Shown here in pieces: positions 50,808 through 58,269 of a stretch of 60,113 nt of DNA. Source of the stretch: Demequina sp. (GTDB taxonomy: Bacteria; Actinomycetota; Actinomycetes; Actinomycetales; Demequinaceae); contig NZ_JADQBF010000055.1 in NCBI RefSeq assembly GCF_016278775.1, positions 1-60,113 on the forward strand, read 5' to 3'. Numbering within the stretch: the stretch's first letter is position 1; each line of letters opens with the position of its first letter. Below the pieces are notes generated by a model. It worked only from the letters and a program-made list of their open reading frames with translations, searched no databases and was not told where the DNA came from. Both the position numbers and the translations under genes were made by a program.

Positions 50808-51295
50808 CTCAACAAGTATGTGACCTCGGTGGCCCACTTGCTGCGATCCGGCTCCGATTGCGGATCCGTGAGGAACTGCTCCGTGCGGCCTTGCCAGTGG
50901 ATTCCGTCGGAACGCTCATCGATCGCGAGTACTAGCCCTTGGACCTGCGCCCACTCCCACATCTCCCGATGCACAGTGGCGAGCACATCGGGCCCGCCTT
51001 CGGGCCTGGCGACCAGGTATCGGCCTGCGGGAAGGGCGCCGGTATCGAATCCCTCGCCGATCTCCATGCACGCTGCCACGGGGACGCTCACCGTGATCTC
51101 CATCGGATCCTGTGCAGTCTTCAGGCGGTGGTATTGGTAGATCGGCCCGCCCAGCGGAACCCCGCCCGCAGCCGCCAACGCACTGTAGATGCGCGGGACG
51201 TGCGCATTCAAACGATCCCAGTGCGCAAGTTCTGCTGTCATCTTCACGCCGACCCAGGGACGCTCCGGTCGTTGTTCGACAGTGAATTCGGTCAT
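50804..51295 (-). CDS. GyrI-like small-molecule-binding protein
   Basis: A 163-residue stand-alone effector-binding (GyrI-like/SOUL-fold) protein. It starts MTEFTVEQRPERPWVGVK and has the usual GPIYQYHRL and VPVAACMEIGEGFDTGALPAGRYLV elements of the beta-sandwich. AGGAGG lies 7 bases before the ATG. It is the first gene of the pair with the MerR regulator and lies just below a dyad typical of MerR-controlled promoters. Confidence 0.82.
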   Translation of the reverse strand: MTEFTVEQRPERPWVGVKMTAELAHWDRLNAHVPRIYSALAAAGGVPLGGPIYQYHRLKTAQDPMEITVSVPVAACMEIGEGFDTGALPAGRYLVARPEGGPDVLATVHREMWEWAQVQGLVLAIDERSDGIHWQGRTEQFLTDPQSEPDRSKWATEVTYLLR

Positions 51296-51348
51296 CAGCT
51301 TCCTCCTGGTCGCCACCCGTACCTCGGATGGGCCACCGTCAGCCAACA

Positions 51349-51373
51349 CCTTGTCCCAGGGACAGAGTCAAGG
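51349..51373 (-). promoter_or_regulatory. Probable MerR-type operator/promoter of the GyrI-merR pair
   Basis: TGTCCC-A-GGGACA (51352-51364) is a perfect dyad inside a larger CCTTG...CAAGG frame (51349-51353 and 51369-51373). On the minus strand TTGACT (51366-51371) can serve as a -35, with the dyad in the long spacer, the arrangement typical of MerR-regulated promoters. Confidence 0.6.
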
Positions 51374-51492
51374 GGCTCTGGTGACCGACATGAACCCGCT
51401 CGGGGAGGCCGGGCTGATGTCTCGACAGGCCGCGCAGCTCGCATTCTCCGGCGACCGAGTCGAAACGTTACGACACCCCCGCGTGTCGGCGT

Positions 51493-51498
51493 TAGTGT
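51493..51498 (+). promoter_or_regulatory. Candidate -10 element of the aldo/keto reductase gene
   Basis: TAGTGT followed by 6 bases (GGAAGC) and the ATG at 51505; no Shine-Dalgarno sequence at a usable distance. Confidence 0.5.
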
Positions 51499-51504
51499 GG
51501 AAGC

Positions 51505-52521
51505 ATGATCAACTACCGCTACCTGGGCAACTCAGGACTCAAGATCACCGAACTCACCTACGGCAACTGGCTCACGCACGGTTCGCAGGTCGAAAATGAG
51601 CAGGCGACGGCGTGCGTCAAGGCCGCGCTCGACGTCGGCATTACGTCGTTCGACACTGCCGACGTCTACGCCAACACCAAGGCAGAGACGGTCCTGGGCG
51701 AGATCCTCAAGGGTGAACGCCGCGAGAGCCTCGAGATCTTCACCAAGGTGTTTTGGCCGACAGGCCCCGGCGGAGCAAACGACTCGGGGCTGAGCCGCAA
51801 GCACATCATGGAGTCCATCAACGGCTCCCTGAAGCGCCTGCAGACAGACTACGTGGACCTCTATCAGGCCCACCGCTACGACCACGAGACACCGCTCGAA
51901 GAGACAATGCAGGCGTTCGCCGACGTGGTCCGCCAGGGCAAGGCCCACTACATCGGCGTGAGCGAGTGGACCGCCGACCAAATCCGCGCGGGAGCGGCCC
52001 TGGCGAAGCAGCTGGGCTTCCAGCTCATCTCCTCTCAACCCCAGTACTCGATGCTGTGGAGGGTGATTGAGGACGAGGTGGTGCCAGCCTCCCACGAGTC
52101 GGGTGTGAGCCAGATTGTGTGGTCCCCCGTCGCCCAAGGCGTGCTCACCGGCAAGTACAAGCCTGGCCAGGCTCCGCCAGCGGGATCGCGTGCCACGGAC
52201 GAGAAGGGCGGCAAGAAGATGATTGGCCGCTTCTTCGACAACGAGGTGCTCCTGGAGCGCGTTCAGAAACTGAAGCCCATCGCCGACGAACTGGAACTCA
52301 GCATGGCGCAACTTGCCGTCGCATGGGTCCTCCAGAACAACAACGTGGCCGCAGCCATCGTCGGCGCCTCCCGACCGGAGCAGGTGCACGAGAACGCCAA
52401 GGCGTCCGGAGTGACGATTCCTGCGGAACTCATGTCACGGATTGACGACGCCCTAGGCGACGTGGTGGTCCGCGACCCTCGCCAGACGGTGGAAAGCAAC
52501 CCCACGGGTCGCCCTTCCTGA
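51505..52521 (+). CDS. Aldo/keto reductase (potassium-channel beta-subunit-like)
   Basis: A 338-residue NADPH-dependent aldo/keto reductase with the TIM-barrel catalytic residues visible: Asp and Tyr in FDTADVYANTKAE, Lys in FTKVFWP and His in YQAHRYD. The NADP-binding tail includes IVGASRPEQVHENAKA. The sequence is closest in style to the KvBeta/YghZ group. The start lies 6 bases after TAGTGT, predicting leaderless translation. An 18-bp hairpin terminator follows 13 bases after the stop. Confidence 0.93.
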   Translation: MINYRYLGNSGLKITELTYGNWLTHGSQVENEQATACVKAALDVGITSFDTADVYANTKAETVLGEILKGERRESLEIFTKVFWPTGPGGANDSGLSRKHIMESINGSLKRLQTDYVDLYQAHRYDHETPLEETMQAFADVVRQGKAHYIGVSEWTADQIRAGAALAKQLGFQLISSQPQYSMLWRVIEDEVVPASHESGVSQIVWSPVAQGVLTGKYKPGQAPPAGSRATDEKGGKKMIGRFFDNEVLLERVQKLKPIADELELSMAQLAVAWVLQNNNVAAAIVGASRPEQVHENAKASGVTIPAELMSRIDDALGDVVVRDPRQTVESNPTGRPS

Positions 52522-52534
52522 CCCGCCGCAGACA

Positions 52535-52574
52535 CACGAAGGCCCCGCAACCTCACGGTTGCGGGGCCTTCGTG
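52535..52574 (+). terminator. Perfect 18-bp hairpin terminator
   Basis: CACGAAGGCCCCGCAACC (52535-52552) pairs fully with GGTTGCGGGGCCTTCGTG (52557-52574) across the loop TCAC. It terminates the aldo/keto reductase gene. The AAAGGAG of the next small frame begins 5 bases past the hairpin. Confidence 0.85.
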
Positions 52575-52591
52575 CTTCAAAGGAGAAAACA

Positions 52592-52750
52592 ATGCGATTC
52601 GTACGCCTGGCAGGTGCGTACACCTTCTACAACGGCACTATCCGGCGTTTGGTTCCCGCCTCGTGGCAGAATTTTCTCACCCACCCGAACACCTGCAGTT
52701 CTTGGGCCGTGACCCTCGAAGTCCCCGGCGATATCATGGTCACGAGGTGA
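52592..52750 (+). CDS. Possible 52-residue small protein upstream of the AmmeMemoRadiSam genes
   Basis: The frame begins with a strong ribosome site (AAAGGAGAAAACA then ATG) and encodes MRFVRLAGAYTFYNGTIRRL and a further 32 residues, ending with TGA 6 bases before the ATG of the next gene. The ribosome site of that gene (GAGGTGA) overlaps the end of this frame, so translation could be coupled. I find no resemblance to a known family. It could be a real small protein, a leader peptide or chance. Confidence 0.45.
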   Translation: MRFVRLAGAYTFYNGTIRRLVPASWQNFLTHPNTCSSWAVTLEVPGDIMVTR

Positions 52751-52756
52751 TGCACC

Positions 52757-53566
52757 ATGCCCTCGCCTACGCTCCGAGAGGCAGCCGTCGCCGGGAGTTT
52801 CTACCCCCGGAGTGCCGACGTATTGCGCGACACCGTCGACGCGCTGCTTGCCGACGCCGCCTCATCGCCGGCCCCGATGCCCAAGGCCCTGGTGGTCCCG
52901 CACGCTGGCTACCAGTACTCCGGTCCCGTTGCCGCATTCGCCTACGCCCGCGCGGCACAAGGGCGGGGCCTCGTCGAGCGGGTGATCGTCATCGGCCCCA
53001 GCCATCGGGTGCCGTTGCGCGGGATCGCCCTTGCCGGCGCGCAGGGATTCGCTACGCCGCTCGGGGTGGTCAGGGTGCCCGACGACTGGGCCACGGACCA
53101 GTTGTCCACGCTCCCCCAGGTGTGCGTCGCACCAGACGCGCATCGATGGGAGCACTCGGTGGAGGTTCAGTTGCCCTTCATCCAACGCACCCTGGGAGAC
53201 GTGGAGGTGGTCCCGCTGGTGGCGGGCGAGGCGACCGGCGACGAGGTCGCCGATGTACTCGAGGCGCTGTGGGGCGGGCCGGAGACACTCCTGGTGGTGA
53301 GCACTGACCTGTCGCACTACCTGCCGGACAGCGAGGCCAAGCTGATCGACGCCGCCACCGTCGCCAAGATCGCCGCGCTCGACGGGCCGATCCACCACGA
53401 GTACGCGTGCGGCGCGACCCCGCTTAATGGGCTGCTCGTCGCGGCACGCCGCCGCGCCCTGCGTCCCACGTTGCTGGATCTTCGCAACTCTTCAGACACT
53501 GCAGGCGACCCCACCAGCGTCGTCGGCTACTGCGCCTTTGCCTTCGAGGAGGACGGCCGTGGCTAA
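52757..53566 (+). CDS. amrB: AmmeMemoRadiSam system protein B (Memo-like)
   Basis: A 269-residue Memo-family protein with the LigB-type dioxygenase fold. Metal-site residues are visible in VPHAGYQYSG, EHSVEVQLPF and STDLSHYLP. AREAAVAGSFYP-type N-terminal sequence is present. The ATG has GAGGTGA upstream within the end of the small frame. Its 3' end overlaps the AMMECR1 gene by 8 bases. The reaction of the bacterial system is not established to my knowledge; the three genes travel together in many genomes. Confidence 0.9.
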   Translation: MPSPTLREAAVAGSFYPRSADVLRDTVDALLADAASSPAPMPKALVVPHAGYQYSGPVAAFAYARAAQGRGLVERVIVIGPSHRVPLRGIALAGAQGFATPLGVVRVPDDWATDQLSTLPQVCVAPDAHRWEHSVEVQLPFIQRTLGDVEVVPLVAGEATGDEVADVLEALWGGPETLLVVSTDLSHYLPDSEAKLIDAATVAKIAALDGPIHHEYACGATPLNGLLVAARRRALRPTLLDLRNSSDTAGDPTSVVGYCAFAFEEDGRG

Positions 53567-54173
53567 CTCCGACGCTTCCACCGCCGCGGACGACGCCGTC
53601 CTCCCGCCCGATGCTGGCGGCATCCTGATCCCCCTTGCGTGGGCGGCGATCAGGTCCGCACTGGGCGAACCTTCCACGTTCCCCACCGAGAAGCCGACGT
53701 GGCTCCTGGCGCCGGGCGCGAGTTTCGTCACCCTGACGGAAGAGCACGCGCTGCGAGGATGCATCGGGTCGCTCGAGGCCAGGCTGCCGCTCCGTGACGA
53801 TGTGCAAGCCAACGCCGTCGCCGCCGCCTTGCGCGACCCCCGCTTCCCGCCGCTAGACCGCGATGAGATCGACCAGGTTGCCCTCGAGGTCTCCGTCCTG
53901 TCCCCGTCGTCGCCGCTAGACGTCACTGGCTTCGTCGAGGCGTACAACGCTCTCCGGCCGGGAACCGACGGTGTAATCCTTGAGGTGGGATCGCGACATC
54001 GGGCGACGTTCCTGCCCCAGGTATGGGGCGAGTTGCCGCAGCCTGAGGCCTTCTTGCGCCACCTGTGGCTCAAGGCCGGGGTCGAGCCGGGGGTCTGGCA
54101 CGCAGAGACCCGCCTGCACACCTACACCGTCGCGGCGTGGCAGGAGCGCCCGTCGACACGGAACGGGGGGTAG
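53559..54173 (+). CDS. amrA: AmmeMemoRadiSam system protein A (AMMECR1-like)
   Basis: A 204-residue AMMECR1-domain protein. The family signature LRGCIGSLEA is present, followed by AAALRDPRFPPL and LEVSVLSP. The GTG at 53559 has GAGGAGG upstream and lies inside the end of the Memo gene, an 8-base overlap indicating coupling. A downstream radical SAM gene completes the set. No membrane or signal sequence is seen. Confidence 0.9.
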   Translation: MANSDASTAADDAVLPPDAGGILIPLAWAAIRSALGEPSTFPTEKPTWLLAPGASFVTLTEEHALRGCIGSLEARLPLRDDVQANAVAAALRDPRFPPLDRDEIDQVALEVSVLSPSSPLDVTGFVEAYNALRPGTDGVILEVGSRHRATFLPQVWGELPQPEAFLRHLWLKAGVEPGVWHAETRLHTYTVAAWQERPSTRNGG

Positions 54174-54178
54174 CGGAC

Positions 54179-55315
54179 GTGACAGGGCCACCCACCCCCA
54201 GTGCCGGAGAAAACGCTCCCGACGTCGAGTCGTGGCCGGACTCCCCGACGGCGCGCTGGTGGACCCCGCTCGACGACGGCCGTATTCAGTGCGACCTGTG
54301 TCCCCGACGCTGCCGCCTGCACGCGGGACAGCGAGGATTCTGCTTTGTGCGCGCGAGAGACGGCGACCGCATGGTGCTCACCACCTACGGACGGAGCTCG
54401 GGCTTCGCGATAGACCCGGTCGAGAAGAAGCCGTTGGCACACTTCCACCCAGGCACCGCTGTGCTGTCGTTCGGGACGGCTGGCTGCAACCTCAACTGTC
54501 GGTTCTGTCAGAACTGGGACATCTCCAAGTCCCGCGAGTGGGACCGGCTCGCAGCGGTGGCCGGTCCGGACGAGATCGCTCAGACGGCGTCCGCCTCTCA
54601 CTGCGACTCCATCGCCTTCACCTACAACGACCCGGTGATCTTCGCCGAGTACGCGATCGACACCGCCCGCGCCTGCCACGAGCGCGGCATCCACACGATC
54701 GCGGTCACCGCCGGCTACATCAGTCCAGAGGCCAGGGCCGAGTTCTTTGCACCCATGGACGCCGCCAACATCGACCTCAAAGGGTTCACCGAGGACTTCT
54801 ACCGGAAGGTCACTGGCAGCCACCTGCGCGACGTGCTCGACACCATCGTCTGGGTGCACGACCACACCGACACCTGGATGGAACTGACGACCCTCCTCAT
54901 TCCCGGCCACAACGACTCGCAGGATGAGATCGCGCGCATGGCGCGCTGGATCCTCGCAGAACTAGGGCCCAACGTGCCCCTCCACTTCTCGGCGTTCCAC
55001 CCCGACTTCAAGATGCTCGACATTCCCCCCACACCCCCCGCGACCCTGCGCAAGGCGCGGGCCGCTGCGCTCGATGCCGGGCTCCGCTTTGTCTACACCG
55101 GCAACGTGCATGACCCGGAATGCGAGACGACCAGTTGTCACGCGTGTGGGCAGTCGCTCATCGAGCGGGACTGGTACAGGATCCTCGCCTACCGCCTCAC
55201 GGAGAACGGCCGCTGCCCGTCGTGCGGAACCGCGGTCCCTGGACGCTTCGGTGATGCGGTCGGCCACTGGGGTCAACGCTCGCTCCCGATCAGCGCGTCG
55301 CCAACTTCCTATTGA
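54179..55315 (+). CDS. amrS: AmmeMemoRadiSam system radical SAM enzyme
   Basis: A 378-residue radical S-adenosylmethionine protein of the pyruvate-formate-lyase-activase-like type. The cluster motif CX3CX2C is in GCNLNCRFCQNWD. An N-terminal CDLCPRRCRLH cysteine segment and C-terminal pairs CHACG and CPSCG suggest extra metal sites. The GTG at 54179 begins 5 bases after the AMMECR1 stop with a G-rich ribosome site. Its last 26 bases overlap the end of the convergent pyrD. Confidence 0.92.
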   Translation: MTGPPTPSAGENAPDVESWPDSPTARWWTPLDDGRIQCDLCPRRCRLHAGQRGFCFVRARDGDRMVLTTYGRSSGFAIDPVEKKPLAHFHPGTAVLSFGTAGCNLNCRFCQNWDISKSREWDRLAAVAGPDEIAQTASASHCDSIAFTYNDPVIFAEYAIDTARACHERGIHTIAVTAGYISPEARAEFFAPMDAANIDLKGFTEDFYRKVTGSHLRDVLDTIVWVHDHTDTWMELTTLLIPGHNDSQDEIARMARWILAELGPNVPLHFSAFHPDFKMLDIPPTPPATLRKARAAALDAGLRFVYTGNVHDPECETTSCHACGQSLIERDWYRILAYRLTENGRCPSCGTAVPGRFGDAVGHWGQRSLPISASPTSY

Positions 55316-56306
55316 TGCGGGACGGCCAGAAGGGGCCCTCGTAGACCAGCGCTGTGTAGCCCTGCACCAAGGTGGCGCCAGCGTCGAGAACCGCAACCGC
55401 ATCGTCGGCCGTGGTGACCCCGCCCACGCCAATGAGGCACATGTCCGCCCCCACCCGTACCCGCAACCGGGCGATCACGTCGACCGTCCGGCCGAGCAGC
55501 GGCGGACCTGACAACCCGCCGGGGCCGCGATCGTGCGCGATGGTCGTGTTCGTCGCAACAATTCCATCAAGGCCGAGTTCGAGCGCCAGGGAGGCCACTG
55601 CGTCGATGTCCTCATCCGTCAGATCGGGCGCAATCTTGACCAACAGCGGCACCTTTCGGCCCCTGACCGCCTCTGACGCGCCCGCCCTGGCGTGTTCCAG
55701 AATGGGGCGCAACGCCGCGACCGACTGCAGATCACGTAGTCCCGGCGTGTTCGGCGATGACACGTTCACGACGAGGTAGTCCGCGTACGGGGCAAGCACT
55801 CGCGCACAGTATCCGTAGTCAAGCGGCGCATCCTCGGCCGACGTGGTCTTGTTCTTGCCGATGTTGACGCCGACAATCGCCGCCCGCCCCACCGCAGAGC
55901 GCCGAAGCGTCGCGAGCCTACGCGCGGCCGCGTCCGCTCCCTCGTTGTTGAATCCCATCCGATTGCGCAAGCCGCGGATGTCCAGCTCTCGCCACGCGCG
56001 GGGCAGTTCGTTGCCTGGTTGAGGCTTGGGAGTGACCGTCCCGACCTCCACGTGAGAGAAGCCCGCAAGCCACAGGCTCTTGACGGCAACCGCGTTCTTG
56101 TCGAGGCCAGCCGCGAGGCCCAACGGAGCCGGAAAGTCGATTCCCATGGCGCGCACGGCAGCCGCCGCTGGTGCTGGCCGCATGAGCCTCAGCCATCGCG
56201 CCGCCGCCACGAGCGGCCACCCCCACCGGAGTGCGGCAACCGCCGCATGATGGGCTCGCTCGGTGCTCATCCTGACGATGACCCAGCGAAACAGTAGGGC
56301 GTACAT
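55290..56306 (-). CDS. pyrD: Dihydroorotate dehydrogenase, class 2 (quinone)
   Basis: A 338-residue membrane-associated enzyme oxidising dihydroorotate to orotate with quinone. The FMN site GLAAGLDKNAVAV, the GFNNEGAD segment and the catalytic serine block VNVSSPNTPGLR identify class 2. The N-terminal amphipathic helix region for quinone access is present. The start lies 6 bases after TAAATT on the minus strand, without a ribosome site. It is divergent from pepA with 31 bases between the starts. Confidence 0.93.
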   Translation of the reverse strand: MYALLFRWVIVRMSTERAHHAAVAALRWGWPLVAAARWLRLMRPAPAAAAVRAMGIDFPAPLGLAAGLDKNAVAVKSLWLAGFSHVEVGTVTPKPQPGNELPRAWRELDIRGLRNRMGFNNEGADAAARRLATLRRSAVGRAAIVGVNIGKNKTTSAEDAPLDYGYCARVLAPYADYLVVNVSSPNTPGLRDLQSVAALRPILEHARAGASEAVRGRKVPLLVKIAPDLTDEDIDAVASLALELGLDGIVATNTTIAHDRGPGGLSGPPLLGRTVDVIARLRVRVGADMCLIGVGGVTTADDAVAVLDAGATLVQGYTALVYEGPFWPSRINRKLATR

Positions 56307-56312
56307 GCGATC

Positions 56313-56330
56313 AATTTAGCGGGATAGGCT
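56313..56330. promoter_or_regulatory. Back-to-back -10 elements of pyrD and pepA
   Basis: TAAATT on the minus strand (56313-56318) is 6 bases before the pyrD ATG; TAGGCT on the plus strand (56325-56330) is 7 bases before the pepA ATG. The start codons are only 31 bases apart and neither gene has a ribosome site. Confidence 0.55.
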
Positions 56331-56337
56331 CGGGGCC

Positions 56338-57789
56338 ATGACCACGATTTCCACCACCGACCAGTCCCTTCCCACCCTGGCTTGCGACGCCCTCATCCTC
56401 GGCGTGGACGCAGACGGCAAGGTTGCGGCACATCCGCAACTGCCTTCCGATGTCCAGGAGACCCTCACCGAGACCGCCGCCCAACTGGAGGCCAGCGGGA
56501 AGCTCGGCGCCGTCACGGTGCTTCCCGGTGCGAACACCGCCGCTCGCCGCATCGTGCTCGTTGGCCTCGGAGACGCCTCCGACGGCGACTTGCGGTTTGC
56601 CGCCGGGTGCGCGTCCCGCTCGTGCGGGAAGAAGCCGGGAACCGTCGTCGTCGGCCTGCCTGCGACGAGCGACCGCGCGGCCTCCGCCATCGCCGAAGGG
56701 GCACTGCTGGGCGCCTACGCGTTCACCGACTACAAGTCAGAGGCTGAGGGCGAAGACGAGAAGTCCTTCACCAGCTGGCTGATCGCTGGAGCGTCGGGAG
56801 CCGCGATCGAGCGCGCCAAGGTCATCGCTGGCGCCGTGGCAGGGACGCGAGACCTCATCAACACTCCCCCGCTCGACATGTTCCCCGCCTCGCTTGCCGA
56901 GATCTCACAGGGCTATGGCGCGCAGCTTGATTGCGACGTCAAGGTGTGGGAACCCCAGCAGCTCGCCGACGAAGGCTTTGGGGGCCTCTTGGCGGTCGGG
57001 ATGGGGTCCTCTCGCCTTCCGCGCCTGGTGCGAGTCGCCTGGGCGCCAGAAGGCGCCACGCAGACGATTGCCCTCGTGGGAAAGGGCATCACCTTTGACA
57101 CCGGCGGCATCTCGCTCAAGCCGCCCAAGTCGATGGAGACCATGAAGTCAGACATGTCCGGCTCCGCGGCCGTCCTGCACACCGTGCTCGCCGCCGCCCG
57201 CGCCAAGCTGCCGATCGCCGTCACCGGTTGGCTGTGCCTGGCGGAGAACATGCCCTCAGGGACGGCACAACGACCGTCGGACGTCATTCGCATCTACGGC
57301 GGCAAGACCGTCGAGGTTCTCAACACCGACGCCGAGGGCCGGCTGGTGCTCGCCGACGGCCTGGTGCGCGCCATCGAGGAGAAGCCAGACGTCGTGATCG
57401 ATGTGGCGACCCTGACGGGGGCACAGGGCGTCGCGCTCGGACAGCGCACGTCTGGAGTCATGGGCTCCGCTGACCTCCAGGCAGAGATTGTCGCAGCTGC
57501 CGACGCCGTGGATGAGGACATGTGGCCGATGCCGCTGCGGGACTACCTGCTCGAGATGGTCGAGTCCAAGGTGGCCGACCTCAAGAACACAGGCGACTCA
57601 GGCGGAGCCGCTGGCATGCTCACGGCCGGGATGTTCCTCAAGCAGTTCGTGGGCGACGCCACCTGGGCGCACGTCGACATCGCGCGGCCTTCATTCAATG
57701 AGGGCGGCCCGTACGGCTACACCGTTCCGGGCGCCACGGGCGCGGCAGTGCGGACGCTGTTCGAGTTCCTCGAGCGCCGCGCCGCATAG
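56338..57789 (+). CDS. pepA: Leucyl aminopeptidase (M17 family)
   Basis: A 483-residue dizinc aminopeptidase. The active-site elements VGKGITFDTGGISLKP (metal-site Lys and Asp), MKSDMSGSAAV and the signature NTDAEGRL are intact. Position matches pepB (Rv2213). The start 7 bases after TAGGCT suggests a leaderless mRNA. A 14-bp tandem duplication spans its stop codon, and a bidirectional hairpin follows. Confidence 0.94.
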   Translation: MTTISTTDQSLPTLACDALILGVDADGKVAAHPQLPSDVQETLTETAAQLEASGKLGAVTVLPGANTAARRIVLVGLGDASDGDLRFAAGCASRSCGKKPGTVVVGLPATSDRAASAIAEGALLGAYAFTDYKSEAEGEDEKSFTSWLIAGASGAAIERAKVIAGAVAGTRDLINTPPLDMFPASLAEISQGYGAQLDCDVKVWEPQQLADEGFGGLLAVGMGSSRLPRLVRVAWAPEGATQTIALVGKGITFDTGGISLKPPKSMETMKSDMSGSAAVLHTVLAAARAKLPIAVTGWLCLAENMPSGTAQRPSDVIRIYGGKTVEVLNTDAEGRLVLADGLVRAIEEKPDVVIDVATLTGAQGVALGQRTSGVMGSADLQAEIVAAADAVDEDMWPMPLRDYLLEMVESKVADLKNTGDSGGAAGMLTAGMFLKQFVGDATWAHVDIARPSFNEGGPYGYTVPGATGAAVRTLFEFLERRAA

Positions 57790-57808
57790 GTCAAGCCGCA
57801 TAGGTCAA
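57781..57808 (+). repeat. Exact 14-bp tandem duplication across the pepA stop
   Basis: GCCGCATAGGTCAA occurs twice in direct succession (57781-57794 and 57795-57808). The first copy contains the TAG stop of pepA, so the coding sequence is unaffected and the second copy is non-coding. Confidence 0.85.
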
Positions 57809-57814
57809 CGGGCG

Positions 57815-57840
57815 GCGGGCGCCAGCAGGTCGGCGCCCGC
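57815..57840. terminator. Bidirectional hairpin terminator
   Basis: GCGGGCGCC (57815-57823) pairs perfectly with GGCGCCCGC (57832-57840) across an 8-base loop. It lies between convergent pepA and the minus-strand gene ending at 57840. Confidence 0.7.
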
Positions 57841-58175
57841 TAGAGCTGGCGGTGCTTCTCGTTCCACTCGCGCATGCGCGATGGGTAGCCAGACAGGTTC
57901 ACGTCGAACACGGGCACCGACAGGTCCTTGGCAACCTTGCGGGCGGCGGCGGCGTCCGGAACCTTGCGGCGGGTCCACTCTCCCGTGCCAGCCACCACCA
58001 CGAGCGTCGTCTGTGTGACGCGGGTAGCTGGCTCGATGAAGGCCTCACAACCCTCTCGTTCAGAAATGAACGCGCGGAAGTGCTGCATCGTCTTGGCCTG
58101 AGCCTCGCGCGATCCAGAACCCGTCGGTGTCACTGTCGATGTGCTACGGCCAAAGAGGCGCCCCAGAAAACTCAT
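57840..58175 (-). CDS. Conserved hypothetical protein
   Basis: A 111-residue soluble protein starting MSFLGRLFGR, with a disordered Ser/Thr/Gly stretch and a compact domain from about residue 25 containing FRAFISEREGCEAFIEPATR and VVVAGTGEWTRRKV. No family is recognised. The ATG at 58175 has TACGCT 6 bases upstream on the minus strand and no ribosome site. It is divergent from lpdA with 94 bp between the starts. Confidence 0.7.
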   Translation of the reverse strand: MSFLGRLFGRSTSTVTPTGSGSREAQAKTMQHFRAFISEREGCEAFIEPATRVTQTTLVVVAGTGEWTRRKVPDAAAARKVAKDLSVPVFDVNLSGYPSRMREWNEKHRQL

Positions 58176-58181
58176 GATCAC

Positions 58182-58187
58182 AGCGTA
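58182..58187 (-). promoter_or_regulatory. Candidate -10 element of the hypothetical gene
   Basis: On the minus strand TACGCT is followed by 6 bases (GTGATC) and the ATG at 58175. Confidence 0.45.
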
Positions 58188-58269
58188 GTCATGGTTGTCG
58201 AGTTCGCGCGGTGCGCCACGAGTGGCAAGATGGGACATACCCGCATCCTTACAAGGAGAATTGAGTCCC

